Below are positions 1-4,707 of a DNA stretch of 11,329 nt, piece after piece. The notes under the pieces were generated by a model. That model was given only the letters and a program-made list of their open reading frames with translations. It did not search any database and was not told where the DNA came from. Numbering within the stretch: the first letter of the stretch is position 1; each line of letters starts with the position of its first letter. The stretch is taken from positions 1-11,329 of the forward strand of contig CAUJEQ010000218.1 in NCBI GenBank assembly GCA_963169135.1. The letters are read 5' to 3'. The stretch is from Chloroflexota bacterium. GTDB taxonomy: Bacteria > Chloroflexota > Dehalococcoidia > Tepidiformales > Tepidiformaceae. The position numbers and the translations under genes are program-made.

Positions 1-19
1 CAGGCTTGCTACTCTGGAA

Positions 20-45
20 AAGGCGCAGTGTGCCCTGCGCGCCTT
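20..45. other. Hairpin upstream of rpoD
   Basis: AAGGCGC (20-26) pairs with GCGCCTT (39-45). An alternative register pairs GCGCAG (23-28) with CTGCGC (35-40). It ends about 38 bases before the rpoD start, so it could be the terminator of an unseen upstream gene or a structure in the rpoD leader. No clear T-run follows. The rest of 1-83 shows nothing else I can name. Confidence 0.3.
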
Positions 46-83
46 GTCGTTCCCCCTGTACTGAAGAGGTTTGATTTCTGAGC

Positions 84-1679
84 ATGACTGACGATGCCCT
101 GACCGACGCATCCCCCGCGAGCGATGGAACCGTGATCGACGGTGTGCTTTCGCGCCTGTCGAGCTTTGGCGATGAGGACGCCGGCGAAGACGAGCTTTCC
201 GATATCGCTGCGGACGAAGAGGAAGAGACCCCCGCCGAGGAAGAGGAAGAAGAGGAGGAGGAGGCGAACATTGCCCTCCTCACCGAGGAAGCCGAGGGGA
301 TCGACGACCCGGTCCGGATGTACCTGCGCGAAATCGGCAAGGTCTACCTGCTGACCGCCGACGACGAGAAGCACCTCGCGCGGCAAATGGAGGAAGGCCT
401 CCACATCGAGGCAATCGAGCAAGAGTACGTCACCAACTACGGCCACCCGCCATCCGCTGCGCGCGTCGCCGTGCGCCTGCTCGAACAGTGGGGCGCGCTC
501 CTGTCCGTCTACAAAGAGGCGAAGCGCTTCATCGACGACTTTGACAAGCTGGTGAAGCCGCCCGGCCCGGACGAGGTGGCGGTGGTCCGCAAGTGGCGGA
601 ACGCCGAGGGCCAAAAGCTCAAGAACCTCTCGTTCAGCGAAACCATCGCCGACCCGCAGTTCCGCGGTCTGATCGACGGGGAGACCGACGCGGACTTCAA
701 GTTCCACGTGTTGAACAAGCTGAAGATAGAAGAGGACGACGCCCACCAGCGGATCGTCACGCTCTCGATCGTCACCCACATCCTCACCTCCGATCTGGTC
801 GCCCAGATGGGCGAGGAGGCGGGGACCGAGGACGACCTGGTGCCGCCGGTCGATGGGCTCATCGAGAAGATCGCGCCGCTGGAAGAGAAGCTGCGCTACC
901 ACTTCGACACGGTGAAGCGGAACGGCCAGAAGGCCACCCGCCGGCTGACCGAGGCCAACCTGCGCCTGGTGGTGTCGGTCGCGAAAAAGTACATCGGGCG
1001 CGGCATGTCGCTCCTGGACCTTATCCAGGAAGGGAACATCGGCCTCATCCGGGCGGTGGAGAAGTTCGACTACCGCAAGGGCTTCAAGTTCTCGACCTAT
1101 GCGACGTGGTGGATCCGGCAGGCCATCACCCGGGCCATCGCCGACCAGGCGCGCACGATCCGCATCCCGGTGCACATGGTGGAGACGATCAACAAGCTCG
1201 TCCGTGTCAGCCGCCGGCTGGTGCAGGAGTACGGGCGCGAGCCGACGAGCGAGGAGATCGCGCGCGGGATGACCGAAAGCGGGAAGCCTGACGCGTCCGC
1301 CGCCTACACTCCGGAACGCATCCGGGAGATTCAGAAGGTCTCGCAGGAGCCGGTCTCGCTCGAGACGCCGATCGGTGAAGAGGAGGACAGCCACCTGGGC
1401 GACTTCCTCGAAGACCCGACGGCGCTGGCTCCTGCCGAAGCCGCGAGCCAGCAACTGCTGCGCGAACAGGTGGAAGACGTGCTAGCGAGCCTCACCAGCC
1501 GCGAGCGGCGGGTGCTCCAGCTGAGGTTCGGCCTCGAAGATGGCCGCAGCCGGACGCTCGAGGAAGTGGGCCGCGAGTTCGGCGTCACCCGCGAGCGGAT
1601 CCGCCAGATAGAGGCAAAGGCGCTGCGGAAGCTCCGCCACCCGAGCCGCAGCAAGAAGCTGAAGGACTACCTGGACTAG
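84..1679 (+). CDS. rpoD: RNA polymerase primary sigma factor (sigma-70, RpoD/SigA)
   Basis: This is the primary sigma factor, which binds core RNA polymerase, recognises -10/-35 promoters and opens DNA. The protein has 531 residues. After a Glu/Asp-rich N-terminal tail with a near-continuous acidic run around residues 46-60 comes region 1.2 (about 73-105, DDPVRMYLREIG). Region 2 (about 288-360) contains NLRLVVSVAKKYIGRGM, LIQEGNIGLIRAVEKFDYRKG and the aromatic FSTYATWWIRQAI block used in -10 melting. Region 3 follows, then region 4 (about 468-528) with the helix-turn-helix TLEEVGREFGVTRERIRQIE. The spacer between regions 1.2 and 2 is long, as in primary sigma factors. An in-frame TGA at 72-74 makes ATG 84 the first possible start. 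A weak AGAGG (65-69) lies 14 bases upstream. It is clearly a group 1 sigma factor rather than an alternative one, because region 1.2 and the full spacer are present. Confidence 0.97.
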   Translation: MTDDALTDASPASDGTVIDGVLSRLSSFGDEDAGEDELSDIAADEEEETPAEEEEEEEEEANIALLTEEAEGIDDPVRMYLREIGKVYLLTADDEKHLARQMEEGLHIEAIEQEYVTNYGHPPSAARVAVRLLEQWGALLSVYKEAKRFIDDFDKLVKPPGPDEVAVVRKWRNAEGQKLKNLSFSETIADPQFRGLIDGETDADFKFHVLNKLKIEEDDAHQRIVTLSIVTHILTSDLVAQMGEEAGTEDDLVPPVDGLIEKIAPLEEKLRYHFDTVKRNGQKATRRLTEANLRLVVSVAKKYIGRGMSLLDLIQEGNIGLIRAVEKFDYRKGFKFSTYATWWIRQAITRAIADQARTIRIPVHMVETINKLVRVSRRLVQEYGREPTSEEIARGMTESGKPDASAAYTPERIREIQKVSQEPVSLETPIGEEEDSHLGDFLEDPTALAPAEAASQQLLREQVEDVLASLTSRERRVLQLRFGLEDGRSRTLEEVGREFGVTRERIRQIEAKALRKLRHPSRSKKLKDYLD

Positions 1680-1699
1680 CAGGACCGGACGCCAAACTC

Positions 1700-1735
1700 G
1701 AAGCCCGCCAGCGAAAGCCAGCGGGCTTCTTCTAT
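1700..1735. terminator. Bidirectional terminator-like hairpin after rpoD
   Basis: GAAGCCCGC (1700-1708) pairs perfectly with GCGGGCTTC (1721-1729). The 12-base loop can itself close as GC-GAAA-GC. A short pyrimidine-rich tail (TTCTAT) follows on the plus strand. It starts 20 bases after the rpoD stop and reaches the stop of the convergent gene at 1732, so it probably serves both genes. Confidence 0.75.
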
Positions 1736-2481
1736 GTGCGCTCCGTGGGGCGTGAAGCCATGGCCAACCTCACGACGGCCGATTGGTGGTCGTTGAGAAG
1801 GGGCGCGATTTCGTCGGTGACCCTCTGGTACAGCCACCACACAGCGGCGAAGCCCTCGGCGAGCGGCGCGGGCTGTGCCACGATTGCCGTCGCGTGTTTC
1901 CGGGCCCACTCGTCCCCCAACTCGCGATCGACGACCCGGAAGAGGTTACGTTCGCTGCCGTAAAGCAGCCTGCGGTGAACGGACATGACGAGGGGCAGCC
2001 TGGCCGCGAGCGTGTTGCGGCGCAGCGATACCTCGCGGTCGTCACGGCGTTCGATGGCGTTGGCGAGCTTGAGCAGATCGTCAGCGGCGGTGACGGCCTG
2101 GGCCGCGCACCAGGCGTCGCACGCGGCGGCGATGTTGTCCCAGCGCCAGTCCTCGGCAGCGCGCTTCAGCGCGGCCCCGCAACCCTCGGGGTCGAAGAGC
2201 AGGACCGCGTCGCGCCACCCCGGAACCGCCGCGCCCGCTATCGCGGGCTCGGCGAATGCCTTCAGCATCGCCTGTTCGGAGAGCGTTGAGACCGACAGCA
2301 GCAGGCCGTCGTAGACCTCCAGGGAGAATCCGCGCCGGCCCGACCCGGAAATGACCCCGAGGTCCACGTCCGAGAAGGGGCCGGGATCGGCGGTGGCATG
2401 GCTCCCTGCCAGCCAGATTGCGCGACAATCGTCCGACCGGAGCCGGGCGACAACGGGTGCGATTCGCCGGGTGATAGCCAC
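1732..2481 (-). CDS. Nucleotidyltransferase-fold protein (Pol-beta/ANT-like)
   Basis: The 249-residue protein has the signature of the polymerase-beta-type nucleotidyltransferase superfamily, which transfers nucleotides to small molecules, RNA or proteins. Around residues 24-43 it reads LAGSHATADPGPFSDVDLGV, i.e. the Gly-Ser pair (G26 S27) followed by Asp-x-Asp (D38, D40), the usual metal-binding pair. The third carboxylate normally lies on a following strand. The candidate strand after EVYDG reads LLLSVS, with Ser where Asp is often found, so activity is uncertain. The C-terminal half is helical and fits the substrate or HEPN-like domain of antibiotic or small-substrate nucleotidyltransferases. 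The start is GTG at 2481 with AAGGTG five bases upstream. It is convergent with rpoD and divergent from the glutaredoxin gene, and does not look like part of an operon. The substrate cannot be told from sequence. Confidence 0.8.
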   Translation of the reverse strand: MAITRRIAPVVARLRSDDCRAIWLAGSHATADPGPFSDVDLGVISGSGRRGFSLEVYDGLLLSVSTLSEQAMLKAFAEPAIAGAAVPGWRDAVLLFDPEGCGAALKRAAEDWRWDNIAAACDAWCAAQAVTAADDLLKLANAIERRDDREVSLRRNTLAARLPLVMSVHRRLLYGSERNLFRVVDRELGDEWARKHATAIVAQPAPLAEGFAAVWWLYQRVTDEIAPLLNDHQSAVVRLAMASRPTERT

Positions 2482-2496
2482 GTCCGCACCTTAGCA

Positions 2497-2519
2497 CCGG
2501 ACCGCCCTGCGGGGTCCGG
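2497..2519. other. Hairpin in the divergent intergenic region
   Basis: CCGGACC (2497-2503) and GGTCCGG (2513-2519) are perfect inverted repeats. Two more C-G pairs are possible past a one-base bulge. It lies 15 bases upstream of the nucleotidyltransferase start and about 53 bases before the glutaredoxin start, where an operator or a leader structure could sit. No clear -10/-35 pair is visible in 2482-2572. Confidence 0.35.
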
Positions 2520-2572
2520 GGTTCGAGGGATGCGCTTTGCCACGGGCTCCGGGCGGCCGCCACACTGGCGGG

Positions 2573-2806
2573 ATGGAACGCGTGATCCTCTATTCCCACG
2601 AGCGCTGAAGCGCTTGCCGTGTGGTCAAGAAGTTTCTTGACGAGCGGTCCGTGGAATACGAACTACGGAACGTCGTGCGTGACGAGGATGCCGCGCGGGA
2701 GTTCCTGGCCCTCGGTGCGCGCCTCCCGCCGCTGTTGGTCATCGGCGATACGCTCGTGTACGGCTTCCGGCCGGCCGAGATCGAGCGCGCGCTCGGGCTC
2801 GGTTAG
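2573..2806 (+). CDS. Glutaredoxin-like selenoprotein candidate (UxxC, in-frame TGA at 2606)
   Basis: Read from ATG 2573 through TGA 2606-2608 to TAG 2804-2806, the frame gives a complete 77-residue glutaredoxin/NrdH-like protein. It begins MERVILYSHER, then position 12 (TGA), then SACRVVKKFLDE. The spacing from the Tyr of the first strand to position 12 equals that from Tyr to the first Cys in the usual YSxxGCPYC motif, and C15 is the resolving Cys. So TGA stands exactly at the first Cys of CxxC. The remaining fold elements are present: YELRNV strand, LPP (51-53, cis-Pro), LLVIGD strand, and YGF plus a C-terminal helix (AEIERAL). A SECIS-like stem-loop follows the TGA (2616-2648). Sec at the nucleophile position is known for glutaredoxin- and thioredoxin-like bacterial selenoproteins; I recall a RefSeq family called Uxx-star. 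The alternative is a nonsense mutation of TGC/TGT. A start at GTG 2621 would lack the redox site and first strand. The Shine-Dalgarno is weak (GGCGGG abutting ATG). No sel genes are in the window. Confidence 0.75.
2616..2648 (+). promoter_or_regulatory. Candidate bacterial SECIS element
   Basis: A perfect 7-bp stem, GTCAAGA (2624-2630) with TCTTGAC (2635-2641), closes the tetraloop AGTT (2631-2634), which carries the G-U step typical of SelB-bound loops. Below a small internal loop, a second helix pairs GCCGT (2616-2620) with GCGGT (2644-2648), two of its pairs being G-U. The apical loop starts 22 bases after the TGA. From memory, the accepted range for bacterial SECIS is about 16-37, and E. 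coli fdhF has about 17. The stem is built by the codons Val-Lys-Lys-Phe-Leu-Asp, with the T-ending Phe and Leu codons (TTT CTT) needed for pairing despite the GC-rich background. Confidence 0.65.
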
Positions 2807-3198
2807 CGCTCGACGAGCTGGGTGAGCACGCCACCCGTCACCGAGGGATGGATGAACACCTGGCCTTTGACCGGGTTGCCCGGGCCGGGGTCGCCGACGA
2901 GGCGGATGCCCTTTTCGCGAAGGTCGGCGAGGGTGGCCTCGATGTTGTCGACTTTCATCGCCACCAGGTGAACGCCCTCGCCCATCTCGGCGAGACGTTT
3001 GGCGATAGGGCCCTGGTCGCCGGTGTTCGAAACGAGTTCGATGTAGGAATCGCCGAAGCGGAAGAAGGCCATCGCCATGCCCGCCGCGGGAGCTTCGCTG
3101 CGTTCGCTCACCTTCGTGCTGTAGATGGCCTCGTAGCGGCCGACCGCCGCATCGAGGTCCTTCACCGCGATGACCACGTGGTCCACGCCTTTGAACAT
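2803..3198 (-). CDS. VOC-family protein, methylmalonyl-CoA epimerase-like
   Basis: The 131-residue protein has the two beta-alpha-beta-beta-beta repeats of the vicinal oxygen chelate fold and resembles methylmalonyl-CoA epimerase, which interconverts (R)- and (S)-methylmalonyl-CoA in propionate and odd-chain metabolism. First repeat: FKGVDHVVIAVKDLDAAVGRY with metal-ligand His7, and YIELVS with Glu54. Second repeat: GEGVHLVAMKVDN with His77, then FIHPSVTGGVLTQLVE. The HP...GGVL pattern near the end is typical of the epimerase group. The residue usually Glu in GVLxEL is Gln127 here. ATG 3198 was chosen because the protein then begins at the first strand; GTG 3207 and TTG 3210 are in-frame alternatives. 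Its stop overlaps the convergent glutaredoxin stop (2804-2806). It is divergent from a hydroxyacyl-CoA dehydrogenase, which supports an acyl-CoA role. Another VOC activity cannot be excluded. Confidence 0.8.
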   Translation of the reverse strand: MFKGVDHVVIAVKDLDAAVGRYEAIYSTKVSERSEAPAAGMAMAFFRFGDSYIELVSNTGDQGPIAKRLAEMGEGVHLVAMKVDNIEATLADLREKGIRLVGDPGPGNPVKGQVFIHPSVTGGVLTQLVER

Positions 3199-3295
3199 GA
3201 GTCGCACCAACCGTATTGAGATTCCGCAACCCTAGCGGCTGTGCGGAGGTTCGTCACGCGCGGGTACCGGTGTGGGCTGGGCGGTGCGGGGCGGG

Positions 3296-3301
3296 TAGTA
3301 T
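3296..3301 (+). promoter_or_regulatory. Candidate -10 element (TAGTAT) of the hydroxyacyl-CoA dehydrogenase gene
   Basis: TAGTAT lies 29 bases before the GTG start. Transcription beginning about seven bases downstream would give a leader of roughly 23 bases that still contains the GAGG ribosome site. No good TTGACA-like -35 is visible at 17 bp. The same hexamer occurs upstream of the large regulator gene. Confidence 0.35.
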
Positions 3302-3330
3302 CCACACATATCGGATACGAGGTTCGCAAC

Positions 3331-4083
3331 GTGCAATTGGAAGACGTGAAGACGATCGGCGCGCTCGGTGGGGGCGTGATGGGGGGCGGCATCGCCCAGG
3401 TGTTCGCCCTGGCTGGCTACAGCGTGGTCATCCGCGATATCAACGACGAGGCTATCGAGGCATCACGCCACGCGCTTTGCGAAGGCAAGTGGGGGGTGAA
3501 ACGGGCCGTGGAGCGTGGCAAGGTCAACTTCGATGATGCGATCGCTGCTATGGCCCGGGTGAGCTACACGACGAAGGTGGAGGACCTGGCGAACTGCGAC
3601 ATCATCATCGAGGCGATCCCGGAGAAGCTTGAACTCAAGCAGCAGGTTTTCCAGGAACTCGACGGAATTGTGAAGCCAGAGGCAATCTTCGCCTCGAACA
3701 CGTCGGGGTTCTGCATCCAGGACATCGCGAAGGATGTTTCGGCCGATCGCAAGACGAAGTTTGTGGGCATGCACTTCTCGAACCCGGTGCCAACCATGCG
3801 CATGTGCGAAGTGATCTACACACCGGAGTCGACCGAAGAAAACGTGCAGACGGTCCGGCAGCTCGCCGAGGCGGCGGGCAAGGCAGTCTCGATGGTGAAG
3901 GACACGCCGGGCACGTACGGGTTCCTGCTGAACCGCATCTTTGGCGCAGCCGCTCGCGAAGCTCGCGCCATCGCCGAGCAGGGCATCGCCTCGAAAGAGG
4001 ACATTGACAAGGCGATGATCACCGGGCGGAACTGGCCGTCGGCCTTCTTCGGGGGACGGGGCGGCATCGGCAAGGAGTGGTAA
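3331..4083 (+). CDS. 3-hydroxyacyl-CoA dehydrogenase, NAD-binding, short C-terminus
   Basis: This NAD-dependent enzyme is expected to oxidise L-3-hydroxyacyl-CoA (or 3-hydroxybutyryl-CoA) to the 3-ketoacyl form in beta-oxidation or butyrate-type metabolism. The N-terminal Rossmann domain carries GGGVMGGGIAQ (13-23) and the strand-2 Asp VVIRD (32-36). Family motifs follow: DIIIEAIPEKLELKQQVF, the SNTS loop (122-125), catalytic His148 in GMHFSNPVP paired with Glu160 in CEVI, and Asn201 in FLLNR. GTG 3331 is chosen because GAGG lies at 3319-3322 with eight bases of spacing and the protein then starts at the first strand; an open frame runs further upstream to 3241 but lacks family similarity. 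The product is 250 residues. Only 49 follow Asn201, whereas relatives usually have about 90-105, and the usual NWPMGPFEL region reads NWPSAFFGG and ends GIGKEW. So the dimerising C-terminal domain is shortened. Confidence 0.88.
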   Translation: MQLEDVKTIGALGGGVMGGGIAQVFALAGYSVVIRDINDEAIEASRHALCEGKWGVKRAVERGKVNFDDAIAAMARVSYTTKVEDLANCDIIIEAIPEKLELKQQVFQELDGIVKPEAIFASNTSGFCIQDIAKDVSADRKTKFVGMHFSNPVPTMRMCEVIYTPESTEENVQTVRQLAEAAGKAVSMVKDTPGTYGFLLNRIFGAAAREARAIAEQGIASKEDIDKAMITGRNWPSAFFGGRGGIGKEW

Positions 4084-4112
4084 CGGAACGGCGCGCGCGC
4101 ACTCGATGAATT

Positions 4113-4147
4113 GCCAGGGGGCCATTGCCGCGTGGGTGGCCCCTGGC
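4113..4147. terminator. Terminator-like hairpin between convergent genes
   Basis: GCCAGGGGGCC (4113-4123) pairs with GGCCCCTGGC (4138-4147) as a 10-bp stem with one bulged G and a 14-base loop. It lies in the gap between the dehydrogenase stop (4083) and the stop of the convergent HhH gene (4189). No T-run follows on either strand, so it would be an imperfect intrinsic terminator or an mRNA 3'-end protector. Confidence 0.5.
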
Positions 4148-4188
4148 TTCGCGACATCTTCGCCGTCAGATCAATCCGCGTGTGCCTT

Positions 4189-4593
4189 TTAGTAGGACAC
4201 CATCGGGGGCAGCGTCTTCGCCTCAGTGACCCACGCGTCGACTTCATTCAACGTGGGAACGCGACGCACGAGCTTCTTCGCCTCGTTCACTTCGACCATT
4301 TTGGCCTGGAGGTTGTCGGGGCGACGAGTCGCGAGCTCTTTCACCGTGTCGACGCCGGCGGCCTCGAGCAGGTCGGAGTACTCAGAGCCGACGCCTTTGA
4401 TGCGCATGAGGTCAGCCCGGTTGACCCATTCGAGGATGCGGTCGGTGGAGAGTTCAGTCTTCTCGGCGAGCGCCTTACGCCCACCGGGGGTACCTCCCTG
4501 TTGGAGCAGTGCTTCGACGGTGGGGACGCCTGCACCTTCAAGCCTGGCGGCAAACACTTCGCCGATGCCTTCGATTTCAATGATCTTGGCCAA
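4189..4593 (-). CDS. Small helix-hairpin-helix protein (DUF4332-like)
   Basis: The 134-residue soluble protein contains two clear helix-hairpin-helix units: IEGIGEVFAARLEGAGV (7-23) and IKGVGSEYSDLLEAAGV (65-81). Each is followed by TVEALL or TVKELA helices, the alternating layout of DUF4332-type proteins. HhH units bind DNA or RNA backbone without sequence specificity in repair and recombination proteins, but free-standing DUF4332 proteins have no settled function that I know of. No catalytic domain is attached. A C-terminal helical stretch (about 103-127) is Lys/Arg/Glu-rich. The start is TTG 4593, chosen because AGGAGG (4601-4606) lies seven bases upstream and the reading begins MAKIIEIEGIG. 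The frame stays open upstream to 5475, but that part is antisense to the methyltransferase gene. It is divergent from that gene. Confidence 0.8.
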   Translation of the reverse strand: MAKIIEIEGIGEVFAARLEGAGVPTVEALLQQGGTPGGRKALAEKTELSTDRILEWVNRADLMRIKGVGSEYSDLLEAAGVDTVKELATRRPDNLQAKMVEVNEAKKLVRRVPTLNEVDAWVTEAKTLPPMVSY

Positions 4594-4600
4594 TGGAGCT

Positions 4601-4606
4601 CCTCCT
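4601..4606 (-). promoter_or_regulatory. Shine-Dalgarno AGGAGG deciding the TTG start
   Basis: AGGAGG on the minus strand is seven bases before TTG 4593. It is the strongest ribosome site in this part of the window and fixes the start of the HhH gene inside a much longer open frame. Confidence 0.75.
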
Positions 4607-4638
4607 TCGCCTCGGGTCCATGTCGCCGTGGCGTGGAC

Positions 4639-4644
4639 ATTGTA
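4639..4644 (-). promoter_or_regulatory. Candidate -10 element (TACAAT) of the HhH gene
   Basis: TACAAT on the minus strand matches the -10 consensus at five of six positions and lies about 45 bases upstream of the TTG start. The -35 region about 16-17 bases further upstream (around TTTCGG) is poor. Confidence 0.4.
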
Positions 4645-4707
4645 GACAGTTGCGGTTGCACCGAAAGGGCCCAAACGGGGTCGATTTGTGGGCCCCGCTG
4701 GTAAACC

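Noticed and set aside
219..263. GAG/GAA-rich tract in rpoD as a DNA repeat element
   Set aside because: It simply encodes the acidic N-terminal run typical of primary sigma factors. The period is codon-length and no copy occurs elsewhere in the window.
593..1291. A 232-codon plus-strand frame inside rpoD in another phase
   Set aside because: It is an Arg/Gly/Pro-rich out-of-frame translation of the sigma factor with no ribosome site or domain.
9..1454. A 481-codon open frame on the minus strand across rpoD
   Set aside because: It is antisense to an unmistakable sigma factor, has low-complexity Arg/Leu/Asp-rich content and no recognisable domain. Long antisense frames are expected in GC-rich genes.
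2621..2806. Glutaredoxin-like gene starting at GTG 2621
   Set aside because: This 61-residue version lacks the first strand and the whole redox motif, and has no ribosome site. The upstream 16 codons, including TGA, match the family position by position.
4084..4188. Missing dehydrogenase C-terminus in another frame (frameshift)
   Set aside because: The bases after the stop hold a GC stretch and a hairpin. No frame gives the expected helical C-terminal sequence.
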